Below are positions 52,353 to 60,281 of a DNA stretch of 64,000 bases, in pieces. Where the stretch lies: the NCBI GenBank assembly GCA_963762735.1, contig CAVXMG010000007.1, forward strand, positions 60,149-124,148. Direction: 5' to 3'. How positions within the stretch are numbered: the stretch's first letter is position 1; each line of letters opens with the position of its first letter. A model generated the notes under the pieces. The model searched no databases. It saw nothing but the letters and a program-made list of their open reading frames with translations, and was not told the origin of the DNA. The DNA comes from DASXKD01 sp963762735 (GTDB lineage: Bacteria > Actinomycetota > Actinomycetes > Streptosporangiales > Streptosporangiaceae). A program made the translations under genes and the position numbers.

Positions 52353-52396
52353 GGCTTGCCCGCCGGGCCCAGTGCGCTGGGCCCGGCGGGCAAGCC
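52353..52396. other. Perfect 20-base-pair hairpin
   Basis: Arms 52353-52372 and 52377-52396 are fully complementary around a TGCG loop. It lies 22 bases past the palindrome at 52318 and 48 bases before ATG 52445, so it is in the leader of the zinc-ribbon gene rather than after a gene. A transcription attenuator or an RNA-processing signal is possible. Confidence 0.6.
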
Positions 52397-52444
52397 GCAC
52401 GTGTAGTGATGGACGGTCCTGGCCGAACGCCTGAGGAGGGCGCG

Positions 52445-52639
52445 ATGACCGCCGATGAGGAGGCACGCGCCGCAGCTGAGTTGCGGCGGGCCGGCCTGCA
52501 ATGGCGGCCCGGCTCCGACGACCGGCCGGGCGATCCGGCCTGCCTCCTGCCCCGGGTCTGCCAGGCGTGCGGCGCGGTGGCCGAGTCCGACCCGCCGACG
52601 ACCTGTCCGCAATGCGGCAGTGAGATCCCCGGAGCCTGA
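52445..52639 (+). CDS. Small zinc-ribbon protein
   Basis: 64 residues from ATG after GAGGAGGGCGCG. Acidic N-terminal half, then two knuckles: CQACG and CPQCG, 17 residues apart, with a short Pro/Thr turn between. This is a rubredoxin/zinc-ribbon-like metal site. It may be a DNA/RNA-binding or partner-binding protein; nothing more can be said. It is convergent with the phosphoribosyltransferase-thioesterase gene by 12 bases. Confidence 0.8.
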   Translation: MTADEEARAAAELRRAGLQWRPGSDDRPGDPACLLPRVCQACGAVAESDPPTTCPQCGSEIPGA

Positions 52640-52651
52640 GCCCGCGCGCCG

Positions 52652-53869
52652 TCAGCCTCGCCCGGCGAGCACCGCCTGGGTCTGGGTCACCTGCGCCACC
52701 CGCCGCCCGGCGTCGTCGGTCAGGTCCGTCTGCACCACGATCACCGTCCGGCCCACGTGCAGCGGCCGGGTGACCGCGGTCACCTCACCCGAGCGGACCG
52801 CACGGGTGAACACCGTGGCCGAGCTTGTGGTCGCGGTGAGCGCGCCGGGCGGCAGGTTCAGGAAGGCGCAGATCCCGCCGAGGCTGTCGGCCAGCGCCAT
52901 CAGCACGCCACCGTGCAGGATGCCCCCGGAAGTGCATCGCTCCGGTGCCCAGGCCATCCGGCCCCGGACCTCCCCCGGCGCGGCCGCGTCCAGGACGATG
53001 CCGAGGCCGGCCGCGAACGGCATCATGGCCAGGAGCCCGTCAAGCTCGCCGCGGCTCTCGCCTGCCCCGGGCCCGGATGGCGCCTGCTCCGGTGCGGGTT
53101 CCGCCTGACCGTCCGTCGCCTGGTCAGGCACATTTTCCTGCGGCCCGTCCGCTTGGCGCTCGCGCACCTGCTCCTCCTGTCCGTCGTCCGCCTGCTCCTC
53201 CTGTCCGTCGCCCGCCCGCTCCTCCTGTCCGTCGTCCGCCTGCCCCGCCCGCAGCAGCGCGACCACCTCCTCGTCCGAGGTCTGTGCGAAGTCTTCATAC
53301 CATTCGCCGATCGCCTGGAAGTGGTCCGGCATCTCCAGGCAGATCACCTCGTCGGCATCGTCCCGCAGCGCCCGGTCCGTCGAGGGCGGCGCTACCGGGA
53401 CCGCGAGCACCACAGCGGCCGCGCCGAGCGCCCGCGCCACCTGGCACGCGGCGCGGGCCGTCGAGCCGGTCGCGATGCCGTCGTCCACGATGACGGCGAT
53501 CCGCCCGGCCAGGGACTCATGCGGCGCGTCCCCGCGGAACCGCTGCGCGCGCCGCTGCAGTTCGGCCCGTTCCTTCTGCTCGACCTCGGCGATCTGCGCC
53601 TCGCTGACATGGGCGTAACGCACCACGTCCGGGTTGATGACACGCGCCCCCGATTCCCCGATCGCGCCCAGGCCGAGCTCTGGCTGGGCCGGCACGCCCA
53701 GCTTGCGCACCAGGATCACGTCCAGCGGGGCGCGCAGCGCGCGGGCCACCTCTACCGCGACCGGCACCCCGCCGCGGGGCAGCCCGAGGACCACGACATC
53801 CTCGCTTCGCAGGAACTGCAGGCGGTCGGCCAGCCTGCGCCCGGCGTCGGATCGGTTGCGGAACCCCAT
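52652..53869 (-). CDS. Phosphoribosyltransferase domain fused to a PaaI-type hotdog thioesterase
   Basis: 405 residues from ATG with GGAAGGGG upstream. Residues 1-215 form a type I PRTase with VLGLPRGGVPVA, VRKLGVPAQPELGLGAIGE and the PRPP loop VIVDDGIATGST (126-137). A linker of about 55 residues contains DGQEE repeats. Residues about 276-405 form a hotdog domain: CTSGGILHGGVLMALADSLG, TSSATVFTRAVRSGEVTAVT, HVGRTVIVVQTDLTDDAGRR, typical of PaaI/YdiI thioesterases. Each domain is complete. The fusion is unusual; it could clear stalled aryl-CoA thioesters made by the neighbouring ligase (inference). Confidence 0.85.
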   Translation of the reverse strand: MGFRNRSDAGRRLADRLQFLRSEDVVVLGLPRGGVPVAVEVARALRAPLDVILVRKLGVPAQPELGLGAIGESGARVINPDVVRYAHVSEAQIAEVEQKERAELQRRAQRFRGDAPHESLAGRIAVIVDDGIATGSTARAACQVARALGAAAVVLAVPVAPPSTDRALRDDADEVICLEMPDHFQAIGEWYEDFAQTSDEEVVALLRAGQADDGQEERAGDGQEEQADDGQEEQVRERQADGPQENVPDQATDGQAEPAPEQAPSGPGAGESRGELDGLLAMMPFAAGLGIVLDAAAPGEVRGRMAWAPERCTSGGILHGGVLMALADSLGGICAFLNLPPGALTATTSSATVFTRAVRSGEVTAVTRPLHVGRTVIVVQTDLTDDAGRRVAQVTQTQAVLAGRG

Positions 53870-54021
53870 GGTGATCCCCTTCCGCCGGTCTGGGGAAGGT
53901 GTACCCAGCGGAGACCATCCATGCGATCAACCGGGCGTCCGCACGCGACATAACCTCCCAATCCTGCCCCTGCAACGTTCATGATCATGGCTTTGATGCT
54001 CCTCCACCGGCGCCGTACCCA

Positions 54022-54070
54022 TGATCACGGGCACTTTTGGGCGTATGAAGCCAAAAAGTGCCCGCGATCA
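54022..54070. repeat. Large imperfect hairpin between divergent genes
   Basis: Twenty-one-base arms (54022-54042 and 54050-54070) pair at 19 positions around a 7-base loop. They are A-T-richer than the surroundings, with GGGCACTTTT and AAAAGTGCCC cores. It lies between the PRTase (start 53869) and lipoprotein (start 54242) genes. It is possibly a dispersed palindrome of the genome. Confidence 0.55.
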
Positions 54071-54241
54071 AGGAAGCCAGGGAGCTGTGCGGGCTGTTTC
54101 GCCGACGGGCGGAGGGTGAGTCCGGCGGGGAGGGCGGCGGATATTCACACGGAACTCTCGCGCGGTCCGCGTGGTGTCCTGATGTTCGCCGCCGATGATG
54201 GTGCGCGGCACCGCCATCCGCTCAACCGGCAGGAGAACGAC

Positions 54242-54742
54242 GTGGAACAAGGCCGCCGCCGGGGGGTGCGGCCGGCGATGGTCCTGGCTGCCGCGGTAGG
54301 TACCGCCCTGCTAGCAGTGGCATGTGGCAGCGGCAGTAGCGCCCCCGCCGCGGCGGGGGATACGGCCTACCAGAAGTCGCTTGCGTTCGCGCAGTGCATG
54401 CGCTCGCACGGCCAGCCGGGTTTCCCTGACCCCACCAGCCAGGGCCAGCTTGACTTCCATGCGAACCTCCATGCTGCCCAGTTCGTGAGGGCCTGGAATG
54501 CCTGTGAGCACCTGCTTCCGAATGGTGGCCAGCTGACTGCGGCGCAGCAGCGGCAGGCGGTGAGCCAGGCGCTGAGGTTGGTCGCGTGCATGCGCGCGCA
54601 CGGCCTGCCGGCCATGCGCGACCCCGCCGTGAGTGCCCAAGGCATGGTGCTCAGCCCGCCGCCAGGCGTCCATCCCAGCTCGCCGCAGTTCCAGGCCGCG
54701 CTGAAAGCCTGCGGGAACTTCCGGCCCGGCGGTGGATCGTGA
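54242..54742 (+). CDS. Lipoprotein of unknown function
   Basis: 166 residues from GTG 54242 after AGGAGA. Signal peptide with lipobox LAVAC (Cys28). The mature part has the repeated pattern A-x-C-M-R-x-H-G-x-P-x-F-P-D-P seen twice (FAQCMRSHGQPGFPDP and LVACMRAHGLPAMRDP), each followed by a helix. This repeat is widespread in actinomycete lipoproteins without known role. Four Cys in CMRSHG/CEHLLP-type positions suggest disulfides or heme-free metal binding. Confidence 0.85.
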   Translation: MEQGRRRGVRPAMVLAAAVGTALLAVACGSGSSAPAAAGDTAYQKSLAFAQCMRSHGQPGFPDPTSQGQLDFHANLHAAQFVRAWNACEHLLPNGGQLTAAQQRQAVSQALRLVACMRAHGLPAMRDPAVSAQGMVLSPPPGVHPSSPQFQAALKACGNFRPGGGS

Positions 54743-54788
54743 GCGGCGTTCACGCCGAGCTCACCCGGGCGGCGTGGGTGGCTGGCGG

Positions 54789-54890
54789 TCATCCCCAGGC
54801 CCAGGTTTGATCGTCGGAGGCCCCGTAGACCCACAACACCACGGTGCCGGTGGCCGCATCGCTGGCCATCGCCAACCCGGTCTGGCGGGG
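54789..54890 (-). pseudogene. Possible ricin-type lectin fragment
   Basis: Minus-strand codons read about GLAMASDAATGTVVLWVYGA and then SDDQTWAW before TGA, resembling one ricin-B repeat (LWxxxGxxxQxW). There is no start or partner domain. It is a weak resemblance; otherwise 54743-54959 is empty. Confidence 0.25.
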
Positions 54891-54959
54891 CTGGTTCCTC
54901 ATGGCCCTGGCTGACTAGACCCAGTTTTCGGAGTTGTACCGCGCCGGGATGGATGGCGG

Positions 54960-55856
54960 TCAGGTGAGCAGGGTGCGCAGGAACGCGCGGGTGCGGGCGC
55001 CGTCGGTGTACTCGAGCGCGACGAAGTCGGTCACGCCCGCCTCGGCGAGCGCGCCGATCTGGGCGGCCACGGTGTCCTCGTCGCCGACGATGGCCACGTC
55101 CGCCGGGCCGGAGGCACCCTCGCGGTCGAGCATGGCCCGGTACGACGGCAACTGGCCGTAGATGGCGAACACCCGGGCGGCCCGCTCCCTGGCGCTGTCC
55201 GGGTCGTCGGTGACGCAGACGGGCAGGATGCACACCACGCGCGGGCTGGGCCTGGCGCTTTCCGCCGCCTCGGTGATCGTCGGCACGATGTGGTCGCGCA
55301 CGGTGGCGGGCCCGGTCATCCACAGCACGGTGCCGTCGGCCTGCGAGCCGGCCAGCCGCAGCATCTGGGCGCCGAGCGCGGCGATCACGACCGGGACCCG
55401 GCCGGGAGACGGGGTGGTCAGCGCGATGTTCGCCCGCAGGGTGGTCCCGGTGAACGAGGCAGGCTGCCCGTCAAGCAGCGGCAGCAGGACCGCGAGGTAC
55501 TCCTTCATGTGCAGGATCGGCTTGCTGAAGTCGTAGCCGAACATGTCCTCGATCACGATCTTGTGGGACGGCCCGATGCCGAGCACCAGGCGGCCGTCCA
55601 CCGCCGCCGCGACGGTCCGCGCCTGCTGGGCCAGCACGGCCGGGTGCCGCGGGTAGGTGGGCACCACGGCGGTGCCGACCTCGATGCCAGGCACCTGGCT
55701 GCCCGCGACCGCCAGCGCGGTCAGCGCGTCCACCCCGAAGATGTTGCTCATCCAGGCGGAGGCGAACCCCTGGTCGGCGGCGCGCTGCAACTCCTCGCGC
55801 AGCGCCGTCATCGGGCTGGGGCCGGACGGGTCCTGCAGCGATACGCCAATCCTCAT
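54960..55856 (-). CDS. LLM-class (luciferase-like) F420-dependent oxidoreductase
   Basis: 298 residues from ATG with GGAGGGCGC. TIM-barrel signatures: MRIGVSLQDPSGPSPMTALR, FASAWMSNIFGVDALTALA, TAVVPTYPRHPAVLAQQART, VDGRLVLGIGPSHKIVIEDM and GRVPVVIAALGAQMLRLAG. The LGIGPSH wording is typical of actinobacterial TIGR03564-like LLM enzymes. It would use F420 rather than FMN in this group. The substrate is unknown. It lies 123 bases downstream of psuG on the same strand. Confidence 0.9.
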   Translation of the reverse strand: MRIGVSLQDPSGPSPMTALREELQRAADQGFASAWMSNIFGVDALTALAVAGSQVPGIEVGTAVVPTYPRHPAVLAQQARTVAAAVDGRLVLGIGPSHKIVIEDMFGYDFSKPILHMKEYLAVLLPLLDGQPASFTGTTLRANIALTTPSPGRVPVVIAALGAQMLRLAGSQADGTVLWMTGPATVRDHIVPTITEAAESARPSPRVVCILPVCVTDDPDSARERAARVFAIYGQLPSYRAMLDREGASGPADVAIVGDEDTVAAQIGALAEAGVTDFVALEYTDGARTRAFLRTLLT

Positions 55857-55979
55857 GGTGCGCCCTCCCACGCCTTGGCCGCCTGGCCATCTCATTCCGC
55901 TTGGCCCATTCTGCTGGGCCGGGCGCCCGATTCGCCCGGTTACCCGCGAACCGCCGGCGCCCGCTTGCCACGGCAGGGC

Positions 55980-56894
55980 CTACCCACCGGCGCGTGCCTC
56001 GCGCGCGTGCGCCACCGCCACCTCGGCGGCCAGTGCCGCGTTGTCGGCGATCAGCAGCCGGTTGACCGTCACGCTGCGGCCCCCGCTCAGTTCATGAACG
56101 AGGGACAATACGGCAGGCGTCACAGACTGTCCGGCCACGCCCTGGCGGTGTACCTGGCTGACCGCCTCGGCGATGATCTCCTCCAGGTCCACGGCTGGGT
56201 CCGGCGGACGGGCGAGGAGAAGCCCCGAAGAGCCGTTCAGCATCCAATGCAGAGCGGCGATCCGGGCAGCTTCCCCGGCACTGGCGGCGACCGCGGACAC
56301 CGGCGGGCCGCCGCCCGCGCTGTAGAACAGCGGCAGGGTGGGCGTCCGCCAGCCGAGGACCGGAACCCCCAGGGTCTCCAGCAGTTCCGCGGTGGCCGGA
56401 ACGTCCAGGATCGACTTGGCGCCCGAGGACACCACCATCGCCGCGGTGCGCGCGAGTTGCGGCAGGTCGCTGGAGATGTCCAGGCTCTGGGCGAAGCCGC
56501 GGTGCACGCCCCCGGTGCCGCCGGTGCCCATGAACCGGATACCGGTGGCCCGGCACACCGCCAGGGTCCCGCCGACCGTGGTGGCGCCGAGCGCGCCTTG
56601 CACCACGCAGGCGGCCAGGTCACGGGCGCCCACCTTGCGGGCGGACTCCCCTGCCGACGCGAATCGCTCCAGTTCCGTCCCGGTCAGGCCGACCCGGACG
56701 GCACCGTCGGCCACGCCCACGGTGGCGGGGACCGCGCCGGCCGCGCGCACCCGTGCCTCCGAAGCCAGCGCCACCTCCAGGCCCTGGCGGCCAGGGAAAC
56801 CGTGGGAGACCAGCGTGGTCTCCAGCGCCACCACGGGCCCGCCGTCGCCGAGCGCGGCGGCGACCTCCTCGGCCAGCACCGGCGTGAACGTCAT
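55980..56894 (-). CDS. psuG: Pseudouridine-5'-phosphate glycosidase
   Basis: 304 residues from ATG with GGGGAG. Full-length PsuG: VVALETTLVSHGFPGRQGLE, ARKVGARDLAACVVQGALGA, GGTLAVCRATGIRFMGTGGT, HRGFAQSLDISSDLPQLART, VSSGAKSILDVPATAELLET, and VTPAVLSLVHELSGGRSVTV. The Mn-site and catalytic Lys/Glu segments of the family are present. It splits pseudouridine 5'-phosphate to uracil and ribose 5-phosphate. It is 61 bases downstream of psuK, forming a salvage/catabolic pair. Confidence 0.95.
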   Translation of the reverse strand: MTFTPVLAEEVAAALGDGGPVVALETTLVSHGFPGRQGLEVALASEARVRAAGAVPATVGVADGAVRVGLTGTELERFASAGESARKVGARDLAACVVQGALGATTVGGTLAVCRATGIRFMGTGGTGGVHRGFAQSLDISSDLPQLARTAAMVVSSGAKSILDVPATAELLETLGVPVLGWRTPTLPLFYSAGGGPPVSAVAASAGEAARIAALHWMLNGSSGLLLARPPDPAVDLEEIIAEAVSQVHRQGVAGQSVTPAVLSLVHELSGGRSVTVNRLLIADNAALAAEVAVAHAREARAGG

Positions 56895-56955
56895 CGCGTG
56901 GCTCCCCTCCCCGGTACGCACCGGCGCGGCGGCTGGCCTGGCTGCACCGCGGCCG

Positions 56956-57744
56956 TCACGGCATGGCCCCCATCCTGGTCACGGCGCGGGCGGCCGCGTC
57001 CAGCCCGAGGCGGATCCCGCCGAGCAGGTAGCCAGCCGCGAACGCGTCACCGGCGCCGGTCGCGTCCACCGCGTGCACCTGCTGCGCGGGGTGGGTGACC
57101 CCGCCGATCCGGACCCCGCGCGGCCCCAGCTTGACCACCATCTCGCTACCGGGCACCTCCCCCACCAGGTCCGCCTCTTGCTCCGTGCCGAATACGACCC
57201 GCGGCCGCAGCCCGGCCAGCAGCGAGCGGAAGCGGTCCACGCCATAGTCTCGCAGCGCCGCCGTGGAGGAGAGATCCACGCTGGGCCGCGGCAGCCGCCG
57301 CGCCGCGGCCAGGGCCGCCCCCTGGACCGGCTCGCGCAGCAGGCTGTAGCCGGGCAGGTGCAGCCGGGTGCAGCCGTCGAACCAAGCGTCCATCAGATGG
57401 CCCGCGGCCAGTTCGGTGCCCACGCCCCTGTCGGTCAGCATGGACCGGGACCGGCCCCGGTCGGAGAGCGAGACCACCACGCCGGTCCGCCCCGGCAGGA
57501 CGGGGCCGGCGAGCTGCACTCCCCTGCTGGCGAGTTCGTCGGCCACCAGGCGGCCCGCGGGATCGGCCGCCCGCGCCGCGATCAGCCGGGCCCGGCCGCC
57601 CAGCGCGGCGATCCACGCGGCCACGTTCGCCGCCTGCCCCCCGGCACCCGCTGAGGTGGCGGCGGGGGTGTCGGTCTCCGGCTCGACGGGCCCGGCCAGC
57701 GACACGATCACGTCGAGGTGCGCGTCCCCCAGGACGCAGATCAT
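56956..57744 (-). CDS. psuK: PfkB-family sugar/pseudouridine kinase
   Basis: 262 residues. It has the ribokinase fold: MICVLGDAHLDVIVSLAGPV, GGQAANVAAWIAALGG (substrate site), VKLGPRGVRI, and DATGAGDAFAAGYLLGG (catalytic Asp in GAGD). Short for the family (about 300), with several loops trimmed. The assignment to pseudouridine phosphorylation comes from linkage to psuG; sequence alone says only PfkB kinase. Confidence 0.88.
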   Translation of the reverse strand: MICVLGDAHLDVIVSLAGPVEPETDTPAATSAGAGGQAANVAAWIAALGGRARLIAARAADPAGRLVADELASRGVQLAGPVLPGRTGVVVSLSDRGRSRSMLTDRGVGTELAAGHLMDAWFDGCTRLHLPGYSLLREPVQGAALAAARRLPRPSVDLSSTAALRDYGVDRFRSLLAGLRPRVVFGTEQEADLVGEVPGSEMVVKLGPRGVRIGGVTHPAQQVHAVDATGAGDAFAAGYLLGGIRLGLDAAARAVTRMGAMP

Positions 57745-57927
57745 GTGCGTGACCGCGGCATTCCTGCCCCCCTTGCGCGAGCTACCGGGCCTGCGCGCCG
57801 TAGTCCAGCAAGGCGTGCGGCCGCAGGCTCCTCAGGTAGTACCCAGTTGAAGTCGCGGACCCCAGGTACTCGCGGTCATGGCGGCCTGGCTATCTCCGCA
57901 CGGCTGGCCGTGGCCCGATCCACCCCA

Positions 57928-59535
57928 TCAGGGCGGGCTGCCGGAGCCGGGGTTCGAGGCGGGCAGGCCGGAGCAGATGCTGGATCCGGCGTTGCGGCTC
58001 TGCACGAACGTGGGGCTGCCGTAGCCGCCACTGCCGCTGGCGGAACCACTGGCGTGCCCGGCCAGGGCGGGCTTCCCGTGGCCTGGCTTGCCGTTGCCGG
58101 GCTTGCCGTTGCCTGGCTTGCCGGTCCGCGGCGCGGGCGGCCGTGTCAGCCCGCCGAAATCGGACCCGAGGACCAGGGTGACCGGGCCCGCCGTACCCGT
58201 CGGCCGGGCCGGCTCGGCCAGCAGGTCCTGCGCGGCGGGGCTGGCCTTGAGCGACGTCATCAGGGTGTAGGCGCTGTCGGCCTGCGCGGTGCCCGAGTAG
58301 GTCACGGTCGTGGTGCTGGTCGGCGCCGCGTTGGCCACGCCGGTCACGTCGTAGCCGAGCTTGCGCAGCCGGGCTGCGGTCCGGCCGGCGAGCCCGCCGA
58401 CGCCGGTACCGTTGAGCACCTTCACCTGCACCTTCCCTGGCGGCAGCGTGGGCAGCGAACTGCGCCACTGCTGGCCGTCCTGGAGCATCTGGAAGATCAC
58501 GTCGGCCTGCGGCTGCTCGGGCAGCAGCCTGCCCGGCTCGGCCGGGTCCGGCACCGTCGGCATCGTGACCAGCGAGACGTGCTTGGCGCTCAGGTGAACG
58601 AGGCTCTTGGCCAGTCCGAGCAGCTTGCTGACCGAGTCGAGGCCCTGGTCCACGGTGAGTGCCTTGGTGGCGGTATCGGCGATCTTCAGTAGCCGCAGCG
58701 AGTTGCTCAGGACGCCCTGGCTGTTCACCTTCTGGATGGCCGAGGAGATGAACGCCTGCTGCAGTTCGATCCGCGGCAGGTCACCGCCGACGTCCCCCTC
58801 CGCCGAGACGCCGTGCCTGGTGCGCACGTAGGCCAGCGCCTGGTTGTAGCTGAGCAGGTGCTTGCCGCCGGACAGGTGAAGCCCCGACCACCGGTCCCGG
58901 TAGCCGCCGGGCGGCACGCAGACCTCCACCCCGCCGAGCGCGTCCACCATCGCGCGGAACGAGTTGAAGTCGAACATCACGAAGTGGTCGAGTTTGACGC
59001 CGGTGAGGTCGCGCACCGTCCGCACCGCGCACGACGGGCCGCCGATGTTCATGGCACCGTCGATGATGGCGGCCTGGTACGGCCCCCAGATTCCCACACC
59101 GACGCCCGGCCGGGCCTTGCACCCCGGCTCGTACACGATCGTGTCCCGCGGTATGGACACGATCAGTGCGTGCGTGTGCGCCGGGTCGAGGTGGACAAGC
59201 AGCAGGTTGTCGGAGTTGCTTGTGTTCAGGCTCGGGTTGCTGCCGAACCCCTTGCCCTGCCCCTTCCTGGTCTGCGAGCCGAGCAGCAGGACGTTCTGCG
59301 CGCCGTAGACGGACCGGTGGGTCAGCCCGCTGACGCTGACGACCTTGATGTTGCCGGTCAGGTGCCGGTAGACGATGTAGGCGCCGAGGCTGGCCACGAC
59401 CACGATCACGGTCAGGAAGGCGCCGCAGCCGTAGGCGGCCTTCCTGACGGCGCTGAGGTGCCGCCAGTGCCCGCCCCGGGGCTGGTCACCCGGATAGCCG
59501 TGCCGACGGCGGTGGCCCGCCGACTGGTCACGCAT
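57928..59535 (-). CDS. LytR-CpsA-Psr (LCP) family cell-wall glycopolymer ligase
   Basis: 535 residues from ATG after GGGAG. A cytosolic basic start, one transmembrane helix (about 38-60), then the LCP domain: NVLLLGSQTR, SDNLLLVHLDPAHTHALIVS, IPRDTIV, DGAMNIGGPSCAVRTVRDLT, DHFVMFDFNSFRAMVDALGG, and YVRTRHGVSAEGDLxRIELQ-like RHGV...GGDLPRIELQQAF. A LytR_C domain follows (VQVKVLNGTGVGGLAGRTAA). It ends with a GKPGNGKPG-repeat and Ser/Gly-rich tail. It transfers undecaprenyl-phosphate-linked polymers to peptidoglycan outside the cell. Confidence 0.95.
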   Translation of the reverse strand: MRDQSAGHRRRHGYPGDQPRGGHWRHLSAVRKAAYGCGAFLTVIVVVASLGAYIVYRHLTGNIKVVSVSGLTHRSVYGAQNVLLLGSQTRKGQGKGFGSNPSLNTSNSDNLLLVHLDPAHTHALIVSIPRDTIVYEPGCKARPGVGVGIWGPYQAAIIDGAMNIGGPSCAVRTVRDLTGVKLDHFVMFDFNSFRAMVDALGGVEVCVPPGGYRDRWSGLHLSGGKHLLSYNQALAYVRTRHGVSAEGDVGGDLPRIELQQAFISSAIQKVNSQGVLSNSLRLLKIADTATKALTVDQGLDSVSKLLGLAKSLVHLSAKHVSLVTMPTVPDPAEPGRLLPEQPQADVIFQMLQDGQQWRSSLPTLPPGKVQVKVLNGTGVGGLAGRTAARLRKLGYDVTGVANAAPTSTTTVTYSGTAQADSAYTLMTSLKASPAAQDLLAEPARPTGTAGPVTLVLGSDFGGLTRPPAPRTGKPGNGKPGNGKPGHGKPALAGHASGSASGSGGYGSPTFVQSRNAGSSICSGLPASNPGSGSPP

Positions 59536-59909
59536 CTGCGCTCCCGTCAGGCCCGCCACCGGTCCTGGTCACTGGGTCCTGGCGGGCATAGGACAGGCCT
59601 GGGCCCGGCACGAGCAGGGCCGGCACCTTCGGCTTGCGCAGACGCTATCCGCGGCGGGGGTGACCGCCTCAGGAACTTTGCCCGAGCAATGCCCACTGCA
59701 GACCTGGGCATCATTCCATGGTCATCATCGGCGCCACGGGCTGTGGAAAAGCCAGGTCACTCCCTGGAAGCGACAGCATGCCCGGCCGGCCGCCCGGGTC
59801 AGCCCGCAGCCGGGCCGCGGCCGCACGGCCAGGGAATGACCACGGGCCCGGCGCGGTTTCCATACCCCGCAACGGTATTGACTTCAGGCCCGCTACCCAG
59901 GGAGGAACC

Positions 59910-60281
59910 ATGGCGACGGTCGAAGTGACCGCCGAGAACTTCGAGACCTTGATCGGCGGCGCCGATCTGGCCCTCGTGGACTTCTGGGCGTCATGGTGCG
60001 GTCCCTGCCGGATGTTCGGCCCGGTCTTCGAGCGCGTGTCGGAGCAGCACGAGGACGCGGTGTTCGGCAAGGTCGACACCGAGGCCCAGCAGGCGCTCGC
60101 CGCGTCGTTCGGTATCACGTCGATTCCGACCCTGATGATCATCCGCGACAAGGTGATCCTGTACGCCCAGCCCGGCGCGATCTCCGAGTCTGTGCTGGAA
60201 GACCTGATCGCCAAGGCGCGTGAGGTGGACATGGACGAGGTCCGCGCCAGCATCGCCGGGCAGCAGGCCACCACCGCCTGA
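59910..60281 (+). CDS. trxA: Thioredoxin
   Basis: 123 residues from ATG after GGGAGGAAC. The active site is FWASWCGPCRMFGPVF (Cys-Gly-Pro-Cys), the cis-Pro loop TSIPTLMI and the buried Asp/Lys positions are standard. A short tail (DEVRASIAGQQATTA) is longer than in E. coli TrxA. It reduces protein disulfides in the cytosol. The upstream 150 bases hold a possible promoter; no partner reductase gene is adjacent. Confidence 0.93.
   Translation: MATVEVTAENFETLIGGADLALVDFWASWCGPCRMFGPVFERVSEQHEDAVFGKVDTEAQQALAASFGITSIPTLMIIRDKVILYAQPGAISESVLEDLIAKAREVDMDEVRASIAGQQATTA

Noticed and set aside
55290..57098. 602-codon plus-strand frame opposite LLM and psuG
   Set aside because: Antisense shadow spanning two real genes and their gap.
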